The notes under the pieces are model-generated. The model was not told the origin of the DNA. It did not search any database and saw only the letters and a list, made by a program, of their open reading frames with translations. A DNA stretch of 64,000 nucleotides from Linanthus parryae. Taxonomy: Eukaryota; Streptophyta; Magnoliopsida; Ericales; Polemoniaceae. The stretch spans positions 59,791,718-59,855,717 of the forward strand of contig JALGPY010000004.1 of the NCBI GenBank assembly GCA_023055425.1, written 5' to 3'. This document shows, in pieces, positions 24,649 through 37,489 of the stretch (position 1 is the stretch's first letter; the number at the start of each line of letters is the position of its first letter). Position numbers and translations under genes: made by a program.

Positions 24649-25972
24649 CAGAGACTAGAAGAAGAGGGCCGATCATTCGGCAGAAGATGTTGGTTAGGGA
24701 TTAAACCTTGCTTAGTCAAAATCGACTTAGGTCCCTGTTGATTATTCTTCGGATTACCTCCAAATCCACTCTTCCCAAACTGAAAAACCAAGTTAGAAGT
24801 ATGAAACTGCTTATCAGAGAATCGATTTCCATCAATTTGCCCCAAAGGAAGGCGAGAATTAGGGTTAGCAGAAAAATCCCTTTTCTTATGAACCGGTTTC
24901 CTTGATCGAGAACCACCCGAACTATTCTTACCTAGCCCGCCACGTGGTTGGCTAGTAGAGGCCGAATGGCGAGTGGTTTTAGCCATGTCATAAGCTGACT
25001 GGGTTGACAGCGATTCTGATCCTGTGCATCCAGGAGCACCAAAACCACTGAACTCACCAACCAAATTAAGGGAGGAAAAAGGATTATGATCATGTGGGAC
25101 TGTCGCATCACCCTTTCCCTTCTGCTGTCCACGTGGACGATTCAGATTCTTCCTAGGCTTACGGGCCGCAATCATCCATGGACCAAAACTATCCTCCTTC
25201 TCCGGCTCCGGTGGATGCTCTGTAACCGCCGGCACAACTTCATCCTCCATTACCGTCGAATTCTCCAGCTCCGCCGGAGGAATATGAACACGATTCTCCT
25301 TTCGGTGACCATAAACACCACATTCAAAGCAGATAACCCCCAAACCTTCATACTCTACGGGAATTTTCTTCTCATTGACCGAAATCGAAGGAACAAGACT
25401 CTGCCGGAGATCAAGTTCAACACAGATCCGAGCATACTTACCCCTAGAGGCTGCAATCGTGTTCCAGTCGACCTTAATCGAAGTTCCAAAATTAGCACCG
25501 ACCTCCATAAGCGTCTCTTCTTCAAATTACTCAACCGAAAACCCCTTCAGCCTGATCCAGATCGGAGTCGTCCTGACCTCCGGCGCAAAAGGATCGAAGT
25601 GAGGCGTCCATCTTTGCACTGTGATATAACTCCCCTGTATCATCCAAGGTCCATTCAGCAACACTCGTTCATAATCCTCTTTGCAGAAAAACCGGACGCA
25701 GTAACATCCATTCTCCAGATCGGTAAGCTCAAAGCCGAATTGGAGCTTCCTTGCACACTAAGACGATCAAGCAGTAGGCCGTAGTGAGGCACTTTCCCTA
25801 AAACTCTGATTATTAGAGCACGACTCCGTGGATGATGGAGCTTACGCAGTGCAGAGCCAGAGATAGTTACGCATATTCGTCCATCAGAACGAACCTCCGA
25901 GACAACACCGGTACGCTCACCATCATCAGTAAGGCGGTAGCTTCCCGTGGCGGTTGGCGCATTACACGTCAT
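24648..25972 (-). pseudogene. LINE ORF1: DUF4283 RNA-binding protein with CCHC knuckle (broken)
   Basis: The frame starts at 25972 and is interrupted by stops near 25655 and 25515. It resumes at 25508 and ends at 24648. Between the breaks the reading ERVLLNGPWMIQGSYITVQRW is typical of DUF4283. The zinc knuckle CFECGVYGHRKENR has lost its final Cys. The rest is Ser/Pro/basic-rich, as usual for these nucleic-acid chaperones. Confidence 0.8.
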
Positions 25973-26037
25973 TACTCACGAAGACCTTCCTACTGATTCG
26001 CCGGGGTATTTTCGTCATAACGACCCATATCTTACCC

Positions 26038-26047
26038 TATAAATATA
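26038..26047 (+). promoter_or_regulatory. Polyubiquitin TATA box
   Basis: TATAAATATA lies about 275 bp upstream of the start codon, with a pyrimidine-rich leader (CATTCATTCATTCATTG) downstream. It is only about 66 bp from the ORF1 start of the divergent LINE. Confidence 0.7.
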
Positions 26048-26177
26048 TCAAGGTTGGTTCCGTCGTCTTCATTCATTCATTCATTGTTTTCTGTCATCTC
26101 CATCTCCTGTTTCGAGTTTCATTAATCAATTTTTCTCAACCGGCGGCTTCGACTTACCAATTGATTGAGCAATCAAG

Positions 26178-26773
<596 letters not shown>

Positions 26774-26972
26774 ATTTGGAATGTGCTAATATGTCATGGT
26801 GGTTTGGTTCTATTAGATATTGTTAATGACTCTTTCTTGAAGTGTTCTCATTTGTTGACTGTCTCGTTACTGGGATTGGCATCAAGTAGTGTGGTACTTT
26901 CATTAACAGTTCAATAAAAGTTCAATAAAAGTTTGTGTTATTTGGCTTTACAATATTTCAATTGTTGACATT
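26774..26972 (+). other. Polyubiquitin 3' UTR and flank
   Basis: AT-rich sequence with two AATAAAAG signals (about 26913-26931), plausible polyadenylation signals. It ends at the target duplication of the downstream LINE. Confidence 0.6.
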
Positions 26973-27100
26973 AAAAGCTGTGGGTTGACAAATCAATTCT
27001 CTAGCAGTTCTCTGCGCTCTCTTAGAGAGAAGTTAGAGAGAGAAAGTCTTGCAACTTAGTTTGCAAGGTCCCTTCTTTGCTGTGGCAGAGATCTTAGTAC

Positions 27101-28750
27101 TTGTGCGTTATCATGAGTGCAAACGAAGAATTAGCTCTCGTCGAAGGACTCAAGCAAGTAGATTTACACTCGGAAAAGGAAGACAGTGAAGAAGAGGAAA
27201 TTGATATTGATCTGAGTGAAGATGAAGCAGAGGAAAGAGTTTCTGAGTATTGCTGCAGCCTTGTGGGGAAGATTATCGCTCAGAAACCGATAAATCTAAC
27301 AGGGCTAAGGAAAACAATGGCAGGAGTGTGGAGCTGTCCGGAAAGTCTGAAGATCGAGCACTTAAGCGGAAATTTCTATCAGTTCTTTTTTGAGAGTGAA
27401 GCAAGGGCTGAAAGGATTCTGAAGGGAAGACCGTGGTTTTTTAAAAACCATCTAATCGTGCTTAACAAATGGAGTCCGGAGCTGAAAATTACAGACAATT
27501 GTTTCTCAAAAACTCCCTTTTGGATCCAGGTATGGCATTTGCCGAGTATCTTCATGACTAGCCGAGTTATTAATAAGATTGGCCTCAAGTTTGGAGAGCT
27601 TCTAGAATCAAAAGTGGTTGATAAGGCCACACACTCTGGAAGAGTGATACGTTTGAAAGTGATGCTTGAGGTTAATAAGCCGGTGCTTAAGGAGGCAAAT
27701 CTTAAGTTGAAGGGGGAAGGTATAACAAAAGTCGAATTCAAGTATGAAAGACTTCCAAATCTCTGTGGAAGATGCGGGATTATTGACCATAAAGGAGTGT
27801 TTTGCATTATTGGTGAGGAAGATAAAGCACCAGTTTTTGATGTTAAGAGGCTTAGAGCCCTGCATCCGGTGGACTTATGGTCTGGAGATCAATCAAAGAA
27901 AGGAGAAGACATGGCTGATGATTCAGCTATTTTGATTGATGGTGCTTCGACCTTGTCGATCCCAGAATCGCTGAAAAAGAAGATCTCGAGTCTACAAAAT
28001 TCACAGCAAATCTCTTCACCTCCCCTTGCCGGAGCCACGCCGGAGACGGAGAAGATGAAGAGTCGCCCGACTTCGATAAAAGCAGTAGAGACAGTCTCGG
28101 GAACTACCAACGAGATTAATAATTTACTACTACCGGCATTGGAAAAGGAAACAGTGGCATGCGGAGATACTCTTCTGGAGTTTTTGAAAACAGGGGATGA
28201 AAATGTTTCAACATTTTCGGCGGGAAATGAAGGAGGTGTTGCCTCAGCTGCCCCAATTGGACCGGAGTCATCTTTCAACACTTTGGGCCGGACAGACCCA
28301 ATAGTCTCAGAACCCCTCACTGTTTTGGGCCCATCAAATGATGAAATGTTTAAAGACTATGGCCCAATTGAATTAGAGCACGCTTTACAAAAGCCCAAAG
28401 AGAGTCAAACTCTCGAGGAAGTCAATACAAGCTCCGCTGAAAGCAGACAAGATAACGGTGAAGAAAATTCAACGAAAACCCTAATAGAGGATGATGCGAA
28501 GAAGGATGAAACTCACAAAGCAACTCGGCGATGGAAGAGGCAAGCCAGGGAGAACAGAACACAAAGACCGGATCAAGACACCCAAGAAAAGAGAAGTCTC
28601 AAGCGAAGAGAAGAGGATTGGATGGAGGTTGATACTGATCTGGGAACACATTCCGATGGTAAGAAACTCAAAAACTGGTGTGTTGATACAAATGTTGATT
28701 CAGATCGGGTGGAGGCAACCAGCCCTAACTGGTCCCAAACAGCCCAATGA
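27101..28750 (+). CDS. LINE ORF1 protein (DUF4283 plus zinc knuckle)
   Basis: A frame of 549 residues that is intact. An acidic N-terminus (EDSEEEEIDIDLSEDE) precedes the DUF4283 domain at about residues 50-190 (GRPWFFKNHLIVLNKW). A CCHC knuckle CGRCGIIDHKGVFC follows at about 222-235. The C-terminal half is Ser/Glu-rich and ends in a basic stretch. It probably binds LINE RNA to form the retrotransposition complex. An earlier ATG at 27101 precedes a second Met (residue 5); either could start. Its TGA overlaps the ORF2 ATG as ATGA. Confidence 0.9.
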   Translation: MCVIMSANEELALVEGLKQVDLHSEKEDSEEEEIDIDLSEDEAEERVSEYCCSLVGKIIAQKPINLTGLRKTMAGVWSCPESLKIEHLSGNFYQFFFESEARAERILKGRPWFFKNHLIVLNKWSPELKITDNCFSKTPFWIQVWHLPSIFMTSRVINKIGLKFGELLESKVVDKATHSGRVIRLKVMLEVNKPVLKEANLKLKGEGITKVEFKYERLPNLCGRCGIIDHKGVFCIIGEEDKAPVFDVKRLRALHPVDLWSGDQSKKGEDMADDSAILIDGASTLSIPESLKKKISSLQNSQQISSPPLAGATPETEKMKSRPTSIKAVETVSGTTNEINNLLLPALEKETVACGDTLLEFLKTGDENVSTFSAGNEGGVASAAPIGPESSFNTLGRTDPIVSEPLTVLGPSNDEMFKDYGPIELEHALQKPKESQTLEEVNTSSAESRQDNGEENSTKTLIEDDAKKDETHKATRRWKRQARENRTQRPDQDTQEKRSLKRREEDWMEVDTDLGTHSDGKKLKNWCVDTNVDSDRVEATSPNWSQTAQ

Positions 28751-31700
28751 GACTATTGGCGTGGAATTGCCAGGGTGCTGGAAGAGCCCTGACAATTCAG
28801 CAATTTAAGAGGTCCTCCAGTTCATTTGATGCAGAAGTTTGTTTTCTTTGCGAAACAAAAAGGAAAAGCAGCTTCATGAATAAAAAGTACAGATCTAGAA
28901 AATATCCCAATTGTTTTTGGGTCGATGCTTTAGGCAAATCAGGAGGCTTGGGTGTTCTGTGGCAGGATAGTGCCAATCTAAAGCTCATCAAGTTTTGTAA
29001 CTTCCTCATTCATGTGCAGTTTAATTCTGGGAAGGATGATGAATGGCAGCTGATCTTTGTGTATTTATGCCCAGATGACAGTGTGAGGCTCTCTCAACTT
29101 AAATTTATTTCCAGTTATTTATCTAGCTGCTCCTCTAAAGTGTGTATTTGGGGAGATTTTAATGACATCACTCATCCAAAGGAGAAGAAGGGGGGCAATG
29201 TTAGATCTTTAAGCTCTTGTTCTCCCCTTTCTAGCTTCTTTGACATGAATAATTTGATTGATCTTGGATTTAATGGCTATCCGTTTACTTGGTGGAATAG
29301 AAGAAGGAGCTCTTATACCATTGAGGAAAGGTTGGACAGATGTGTAGCCTCTCCTTCTTGGCTTCACATTTGGCCTAATCCTTCCATCACTCATAACATG
29401 GTTTCAGGCTCTGATCATATCATGCTCTTGTTGGACACTAATCATTTTTCTGTTATGAAATCTCCACACATTTTCAAGTTTGACTCTAGATGGTGTAAAA
29501 TTCCAGAAGTCAAAGACATTATCTCAAAAGCATGGGAGTCTAAGATTTATGGAAATCCCATGTATTCTTTTGTCTCAAAACTGAAGTTATGCAGGCAGAA
29601 ACTTAAAGTGTGGAGCAAAAACAATGACAGAGGGCTTGCTAAAAATATCAAAGAAAAGGAAGAAGCTGTAAAAATAATCAGACAAGAAGGGGAAAAAGCT
29701 GACTTGGATGATCTTTGCAGACTTGAGAAAGAGCTGGAATCATTGTGGTTAGATGAAGAAAAATTATGGAGGGAGAAGGCAAGAGCTAATTGGCTAAAAG
29801 CAGGAGACAAAAATACTAAGTTCTTCCACTCCCTGGCAAAGCAGAAAAGAAGGAGGAGTTCAATTCCAGGCATCACTAATGAGGAGGGCATATGGTGCAG
29901 TGATAGCAAGGAGGTGCAAGATCTTTTTGTATCCTTTTATAAAAACCTTTTTTCTGATTCTGTGGTTAGGGACACCTCCCCTGTCCTAGCCACAGTTAAA
30001 AGAAAGGTTACAAATAACATGAACAGATTTCTCACTAATGATTTCTCTGATGAGGAGATCAAGGAGGCCTGTTTTGAGCTCAACCCTGACAAAGCCTCGG
30101 GACATGATGGGTTTTCAGCTAAATTTTTCCAGCACTACTGGGACATTATTGGTGCTGATCTATGCAAAGCAATTAAGAACTTCTTCAGTTCTGGCAGGAT
30201 GTTGAAAAGTATTAATCTCTCATATATTTGCTTGCTTCCAAAATCTCAGAACCCAGTACATGTCAAAGACTATAGACCCATTAGTCTATGCACTGTGGTT
30301 TATAAAATTCTTTCTAAATGTCTAGCAAATAGACTAAGTGCTATTTTGGATAAAATTGTGTCTTCAAATCAGTCTGGTTTTGTGAAAGGCAGAGTTATAG
30401 CTGACAACATCATGATTGCTCAAGAGCTGATGCACCATTTGAAGAAGAAGAAGAAGGGTGGTCAAGGGGAAATGGCCATTAAATTGGACATGTTGAAAGC
30501 TTTTGACAGAATGAGCTGGACTTATCTGGAGGGAATTCTCCTTAAACTTGGATTCTGCAGAAAATTTGTTAACTGGATTATGACCTGTGTCAAAAGTGCC
30601 TCCTACAGATTGATTATCAATAATGAGCTCTCAGATTTTTTCTCCCCTTCTAGGGGGCCTGAGGCAAGGGGATCCTCTGTCCCCATTGCTCTTTGTTATT
30701 TGTGCAGAAGGGCTCACATCCCTCATTAAACATTTTGAAGTTGAAGGCTGGCTTTCAGGAGTTAAAATTGCAAGAAGGAGTCCATGCATTAGTCACTTGC
30801 TTTTTGCAGATGACTCCATCCTTTTCAGCAAAGCAACAATGCAAGATGCTTCAGCAATTAATGTCATCTTGAGCACCTATGAGCTAGCCTCTGGTCAATC
30901 AGTCAATAGAGAGAAGTCTCAAATCTTTTTTAGTCCAAGCACAAGTAATCTTCTCAAGAGCTTCATTCAATTTTACTTGAAGATTTCCAAAGACTTTAAG
31001 GAGGGCTCTTATCTAGGACTTCCCTCTTTAATTGGGAGGTCAAAATCACAAGCTCTGAATTTTCTGAAGGAGAAGTTTAAAGAGAAGCTCTCAAGTTGGA
31101 ATTCAAATCTGCGTAGCCCTGCTGGTAAGGAAGTTTATTTAAAGTCTGTTTTATCTTCTCTTCCTACTTTTGCAATGTCTAGCTTCTTGCTCCCTAAAAA
31201 ATTGTGTCATGAGCTCTCTCAATCTATGGCAAACTTCTGGTGGGGTGCTAATAGTGAAGGCAACAGAAAGCTACACTGGAAAAGCTGGGAGCATTTGTGC
31301 AGAGCTAGAGAGCTAGGAGGGCTTGACTTCAGAAATCTTTATAATTTTAACTTAGCTCTTATTTCAAAGCAGTCCTGGAAACTTTTACAGCATTCCAAGT
31401 CTCTCTTTGTAGCTGTTTTCAAAGGAAAATATTTTCCTAATTCTTCCTTATGGAATGTCTCTCCCCCTAGTGGCTGCTCTTGGGTTTGGAGAGGACTTCT
31501 GGAAGGTGTCAAAGTTCTCAAAATGGGTGTTAGATGGAGAGTTGGAAATGGGGAATCTATTAGAATCTGGGATGATCCCTGGATTCCTAGAGATTCCTGT
31601 TTTTTTGTCACTTCTTCTAAACCAATCAATTGCAGCTTGGTTAATGTTAGAGAGCTTATGTGGATTGACCAGAGGAGATGGAATACAGATTTGATTTTTG

Positions 31701-32802
31701 GGATCTTCTATGAGGAGGAAGCTGAATTAATTTTGTCTATGCCAATTGGTAGTCCTAGATGCAGAGATAAGCTTATTTGGGCATTTACAAAAAATGGAGA
31801 TCATAAAGTTAGTTCAGTCTACAGCTTGTTAGAAGGGGGTTTTCCTTCTTTCACTCCTTCTTCTAGTGCCAACTCCTACTGGAAAGTTTTGTGGAAAGTG
31901 AACACTCAACCCAAAATTAAACATTTCTTTTGGAAATGTCTATCTGGAGCTGTTTCTACAGGTACAGCTCTCAAACTCAAAGGAGTGACTCATGATGATG
32001 TGTGCAGGAGATGTGGAGAAGAAGCAGAGAGTTTAATGCATTTATTAAGAGACTGCAAGGAAACTAGACTCATTTGGCTCAGCTCCCCCTTCAGATCTTG
32101 CATCACTAATTTGGAAGCCTCCAATTGCATGGAATGGTGGAGTTCTGTTGTTGATCTTGCTGAGGAGTCTAAGGATAAAAGCTGGTTTCTGGCTTTGTTT
32201 CTAAATACATGTTGGTGGATTTGGAAGTCTCGGAATGATTGGAGCTTCAACAGCATTAGATGGAAAGCAATTCATGTAAGTTCCTTGGCATTGAGCTCTC
32301 TTGAAAGTTATCTGGTTAATTGTGGCCAAGCTTTAAAAGTTTCTGTTGGAAAAGCTCATGATATCCAGGAGCCTCCTATTTTCTCTGCAAATTTCAATAT
32401 TTTGGTTGATGCTGCTGTTGATTCAAAAAAGAAATTGGGGGGAGTGGCTGCTGTGTGTCTGAATCAAGAAGGAACCTTTGTTGATAGCTGCTTTGAGATC
32501 TTCAATGGAGTTCTGAATCCCTCAACTCTTGAAGCTTCAGCTATAAGATCAGCTCTCATATGGTGTAAGAGAACTGGAATGACATCAACATTTTCTCTGA
32601 TTGTGAAGAAGTAATCAGGCAAATTAAGTCTTCCTCCTATGCTTCAAATACTGCAACTATTCTGGAAGATTGTAATTTTATATGTAAGGGGTTTTCTTCT
32701 TGTAATTTTCACTTCATTTCCCGCAACTTCAATTCTCTGGCTCACAATTTAGCCAGGAATTCTGTGAAGGCTGGTTGTGTAGCCTCATCTTTGTATTTGT
32801 AA
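28747..32802 (+). pseudogene. LINE ORF2 polyprotein, two frameshifts
   Basis: The frame 28747-30729 holds the endonuclease (MRLLAWNCQGAG, WGDFNDI, GSDHIMLL) and the first half of the reverse transcriptase (KLDMLKAFDR). A run of five Gs near 30653-30657 looks one too long. The correct frame resumes from about 30650, with GGLRQGDPLSPLLF, then LLFADDSILF and zf-RVT (CRRCGEEAESLMHLLRDC). It then reaches RNase H (VDAAVDSKKKLGG). A second one-base shift near 32573 leads into NDINIFSDCEEVIRQ, ending at TAA 32800-32802. Catalytic Asp residues of the RT are present, so only two small lesions separate it from an open frame. Confidence 0.92.
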
Positions 32803-32870
32803 TCTTCATTGTTGAAGCAATGGAAGCTTTCTTTTCGGAAAAAAAAAAAAAAAAAGCTGTGGGTGGACAA

Positions 32871-34189
32871 CTGAAAATCATGAAATCCATTGTGCAGTTC
32901 CAGTCTAAAATCTAAACCCATGGTATCCAATTATCACTTAAGTTCAATTATAGGCTCTGATGACTCAGGGTGTGTAATGTTTCACTTGGTTACAAATATG
33001 CAATTCTGGAATGCAAAGATTCCAAGAGAGATTTTCAGGATCGAGAAAATCGGTTGACTTCAACTTTTAGCACCATTAGCTGGGGCGTTGGCTTCTTATG
33101 ATAACTTCTGTTTGAAGGGAGTTTTTGTCTGGGTTTATGAAACGGAAGTTCCCATTCTAAATGGTAAAGTAGTTGATGCTGTCTTCACTTCTTCATCACT
33201 GTGATGGCGTAGTGAATTGTTTTTGCTTACTTTCCTTGAATATTTTTCCCATACAGTATATCAGACTATTAAATGCCTGGTGTGCTGTATTTTTTCTGCT
33301 TTTAGTTTTACTCTTGGTTACTCTTTTCTTTATGTAGACCTGAGTACCGAATAGGGTATCAAACAACTATCCAAGAGTTCCTCATGATGATACAGTTTTT
33401 ATATTCAGAATGCATGTAAACTGATACAAGCGCCTTCATGTTACTCGGAGTGAGATCTGAAGTCTCGCTTTTAAGCACTTGTTCTCGTCGAAGCCAAAAA
33501 GTAGTGTCTTAGGGATTTTGTCTTCTAAAATACCGATTGGCCTTCCTTGTTTCAGACTTAATAAGCATCGCGTTACTGAATTTTGTTGGATATCTAGTCA
33601 TCTGCAGAACATAAACGACCAGTTCATGTTTTACTGAAATTTCATCCGAATTCAAGCTTCAAATAGTTGGTGGGTGGGGTATACTTTTTTACTTGTATGC
33701 AATCACATTTCTCCCTGTATTACTCTGTGTTAGATATATCATATATAGATAATCATTATATTTGTCTGACCTTTTAGTTGAAGCTTAGGCTCAGTGGAAA
33801 TTCTTGAGAATGCTGTAGCCGGGCTACATTCATCATCAGCTGTAGATCATCCTATCCTTACCTTTGAGCTTTCGTCATCGTCGTCACCATCGCATCATCA
33901 TCATGGTAGAGTACAATAGTGTATATTAGATAATTACATTATAATATGTGCTAAGCCGTAGGGAGCTTGTAAGTAGATGAAAGGTGCTGGTGGGTTGCAG
34001 TCAGAACGGCATTTCAATTAAAAGAAGCACAAATTCCAAAGCTGATCATTCGCCCTTTGGAACACTTGGAAGGATATTTATGATCTGCGGCTTATGAGAA
34101 CCAACAGGTATTGGTGTTGATTGCTACTAAGCTTGTTTGGGAGAACCCACAGGTTCTTTGCATAACTCTTCACATTATTATCTCGTGCA
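32871..34189. other. Spacer; nothing recognised
   Basis: This is AT-rich sequence between the LINE target site and the duplicated block. I found no exon of the TPRA1-type gene (exon 1 is not here) and no transposon ends. Confidence 0.5.
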
Positions 34190-34470
34190 GACAGCGTTTC
34201 ACAAAGTTCTTTGTTGTGCTGCTTTATCTCACATCATCACTTGCCAAAAGTAATGTCTTTGTAAGTATTACCGGCATGAATAGCAAAATCATCTCTCAAG
34301 ATTTACTTCCATTGGCTGGAAATGATTTCAACTAATATTTCCTACTTTTTCCCCTTTGATATGGAAAGACTGTATTCTTTCCAAATAAAATGGCTTTATA
34401 CAAGTTGAGTTGGGGCAAGTACTTGGATAACAAATAGAGCAAGAAGAAAAGGGAGGTAGTATGTAAGTTC

Positions 34471-34601
34471 CCTCTAATAGTAGTAGGACTAATTTGTAAT
34501 TAGTTTTAGGACCAATTTGTAATTAGTGTTGTAAAATTACATATTTAAAGGTCACTAATCAATAAAGTAGGCAGGGAAGATTTTCACCTACTTTCACCCT
34601 C
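34471..34601. mobile_element. Insertion specific to duplicated copy 2
   Basis: About 130 bp starting near CTCTAATAGTAGTAGGAC and ending near CTACTTTCACCC interrupt sequence that is continuous in copy 1 (about 1845-1855). It has an internal repeat (GGAC.AATTTGTAATTAG twice). It may be an LTR fragment or MITE; the class is not determined. Confidence 0.4.
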
Positions 34602-35435
34602 GAGACGTCAAAACATTGTTCTCAGAAAAAAGCTTTGTCGTCTTGAATACTGATATAGCTTCATCTTCTGAAGTGCAATTGCTTTTTTCTTTCCACACAA
34701 AACCACTATGCACTGATATGACCTGCCAACACTTCAACCTTGGTTGCCTTTGCATCCAAAATCCCAGCAATAGAAGAGCTTGTATGATTTATTTTAATGT
34801 CTCAATTCTGAACCAAGCAAGTCGGATTCCATTGTGTCACTAGTACCAGCACGGTGCAGAAGAAGCTGCTTCACGGTTTCTGTTGCAGCTGCAAACATGA
34901 CATGCTACCTAAACAGAAAACTCTCTTTTACAAACCTGTAGTAGTAGTCAGTCTTATTAAAGGATAGTTTTGTGTTCTGACCTTGAACCACCGTGAATAG
35001 ATGGCATGTGCATGTACTAAATATTTTGATCATAGTCATTCTTAGTAGGATTTGTGCAAAGCTTGGAATTTTCTACAACTATTTAGAATTGTTATATACT
35101 GCATCGTGCATATATGTGGAGACTATTCTAAATCAGATGGAACAATGCAGTGAGCTCTTGCCCACTTGAGATTTGCTTATTCTAGGGCATATCTTTTACA
35201 TCTGTGGAGAATACCTAGCGGACTTCCTATTCTACTTTTTGTACAGAGCTATTTCTTTATTTGACGGTGTAGAAATTATCGGTAGTATGACAGCAAGTTT
35301 GTTATCATTCCTCAACGTTATGAAAGAGAGAGATTATCCTTTATTGATTTCACCAGCGGCAACACCATCAAGCTACGATACTACCTGGTTATTTTAGTGA
35401 TTTTCCTTTTCTCTTGTGTGAAGTAGGCTTGGCAG

Positions 35436-36425
35436 TGCTCTTTTGGGAGGCAAGTCATCTGGAACTTATTGTCTTTGTCTAGATCAGCTGGAATGCTCTG
35501 TTTGGAGATCAGCTTGGTGTCTTTCTTACTTCAGGAAAACTACACTACTGGATTAGAGACATTAGCACGTACGTTTACTTTTTCAGGCATCATTGTCGGG
35601 GCAGATATGTTTCTCAAGGTAGTCCCCGTCACTGCACTATCTTCATTTATTTTTTGTGTTTGTTTTTTTTTCAAGTAACCCTTGTGCTTGTCTGTGGCCA
35701 TTGATATTGTAACTACTACCCACCTGGTATTGTGCATATGCCACTGTCTGTGGAAATTGCCTATTAGAGTTAGAGCATACATGTTTCTCAATGTATAAGG
35801 TCTTTATGAATTTACTAGAGGGCAGAAATTTGACCTACTGTACATGAGAATTTTGATTGATCTCCTTATTATTTTGGCTTAGAAATTTGACCTACTGTAC
35901 GTGATTCTCATTTTCTGAGGCAGTTGTTCTCTCGTTAATGTTGTTCCTGTTTCCATCTGTTTCCTTTTCTTGCTTGTAGCAAGACCTGCATTTTACAACA
36001 ATGTGGCAGTGATGTTCATCGCTAATGCTGTAACATTAGTTGCTTGTGGTTTCGCTGGAATAGGAGTCACCTTTGGATTTTGTTAAGTTTATATTCAATC
36101 AGCTGTATTTATCCAGAGCTTCTTTTGAGATAACAATTGCAGAGAACCAACCAAATTGGTTGCCCTTTCTTTGCAGGTTGTACAGTCTCACTGTGATCTG
36201 CTTTCACTGCTTTTACCTTCCTTTTCTATACGTCATCTTTTTAGCAGATGTTTTCCAGGTAAAACCCGGTCGCTGAAAAATCTATTAATAGCGAAGTAGT
36301 AGTAGTATTAGTCAAGGAGCTGATGCAAATTGTGCTTGTGGTTTTGGCAGGAGGATGCTTTGCTCTTGGATAATGCATACTCTGAGATGAAAGATGCAGG
36401 GTTCTTCGATGCCGATTGGGAATAG
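35436..36425 (+). pseudogene. Broken copy of the TPRA1-type seven-transmembrane gene
   Basis: Recognisable exons: exon 2 (35436-35618, open), exon 4 (35980-36082), exon 5 (36177-36258) and exon 6 (36351-36425, stop conserved). Exon 1 is absent. Exon 3 (163 bp) is deleted, so joining exon 2 to 4 shifts the frame. The donor after exon 4 is TT instead of GT (GATTTTG|TTAAG). Exon 6 has lost one Tyr codon. Exon sequences are otherwise well kept, so decay is recent or the exons were under selection for some time after duplication. Confidence 0.85.
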
Positions 36426-37166
36426 CTCGTAGACATGAGGAGATAATGTTCTGTATATATAAACTGTGTAACATGTTTAGGCCAGGAATAAGGCCGGTAA
36501 CCTAAGAAGCATTTTCTTCCTTTGTTTGTAAAACATGTAGATGAAAAGAGCTAACAAAATGGATGAGATTGTTCTTTGAGCGAGCAAGGACACTAATGCT
36601 AGTAGTAATTTGACTTCAATTGTTATGTGGTTAACTCAGGTTTCCTCCATTCACTTTTCTGATTGATAAATGTGCAGAGTATTTGTGATTCATTAAAGAT
36701 CGCCGTAAGATTGGCTTAGCTTAACAAAGTTTACTTACATGATCGAACTGTCCTGTGGCATCTCAGTAGGAGGCCCAAAAATCAGATTTACTTCGTTTAA
36801 ATCTTGTTTTGTGGATTCTGGGTCTCCTGTTTATTATACCCAACTCTCTCATAACTTCACGTGAACAACCTTAATTGGTGTGTCGCAAAATATCTTTATG
36901 TTTTGTGCTTTACATGTATTTTGTTGCACTATTGATGATGAATGATGATGATCTAAAAAGGTAGTATATAGTATCAACGCCTATTAATACTCACATGTCA
37001 GGTTTTAGAAGCGGGAAGGTAATTTATTTAAGGATCTCAGCCCCTGGACAATGGCATTGGTCGTAAACTGAAAAACTTGCTGCACTGATCACACTGATGA
37101 GGGTAGACTGATCCGCAGGAATAGGATGGCGAAAAGGGCCCAACTCGAATGAGTGACAGAAGATTA

Positions 37167-37364
37167 CTTCCTCTGTTTCTTCTCTTTCTTCATTGACTTT
37201 TACCACTATTCATCGGTCGCTTTGACCCGATGATTTACAATATCATGAAAAATTATCAAAAAATTGCATCGTTTTTATATCCAAATCTTGGGGTCAAAGT
37301 AACATGATTACGGATGAAAAAGTCAAAACTGGAACTCTGGAAGAAAGAGAAGAAACAGACCAAG
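37167..37364. mobile_element. Stowaway-like MITE
   Basis: 198 bp flanked by TA on both sides. The terminal inverted repeats CTTCCTCTGTTTCTTCTCTT and its near reverse complement (AAGAGAAGAAACAGACCAAG) resemble Stowaway (Tc1/mariner) ends, and GACTTTT/AAAAGTC continues the symmetry inward. It marks the right edge of the duplicated block. Confidence 0.75.
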
Positions 37365-37489
37365 TACTAAAATCAACCACCTAATCCTATATATCCTTTT
37401 ACCTACTGGTCTGAGGGCTATCCCCTTTCGTCCTAGTTTCTTAGGCTTGTCACCCCCCAGATAGAAAGTGCAGGTTTGGTACTAAGGTC

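Larger units (their letters stand above)
20526..25985 (-). mobile_element. L1-type LINE, near full length, decayed
   Basis: On the minus strand it runs from ORF1 (ATG at 25972) through ORF2 to a short poly(A), seen as T8 at about 20526-20533. Order: DUF4283, zinc knuckle, endonuclease, reverse transcriptase, zf-RVT and RNase H. Several frameshifts and stops make it inactive. I found no convincing target duplication. Its 5' end lies only tens of bases from the polyubiquitin TATA box. Confidence 0.88.
26992..32851 (+). mobile_element. L1-type LINE, full length, young
   Basis: It is bounded by a 19-bp target duplication, AAAAGCTGTGGGTTGACAA at 26973-26991 and the same with one mismatch at 32852-32870. 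It has a 3' poly(A) of about 17 from 32839. A leader of about 110 bp precedes ORF1. The intact duplication, tail and mostly open frames indicate a recent insertion into the 3' flank of polyubiquitin. Confidence 0.95.
34190..37160 (+). repeat. Segmental duplication, copy 2
   Basis: Collinear with 1250-5030. The left edge is at CACAAAGTTCTTTGTTGTGC, the right edge at CCAACTCGAATGAGTGACA, where a Stowaway-like MITE begins. The piece around exon 3 (about 3350-3710 of copy 1) is missing. Confidence 0.85.

Noticed and set aside
24067..25784. Plus-strand frames opposite the LINE at 20.5-26 kb, up to 232 codons
   Set aside because: Antisense shadows of LINE ORF1 and ORF2.
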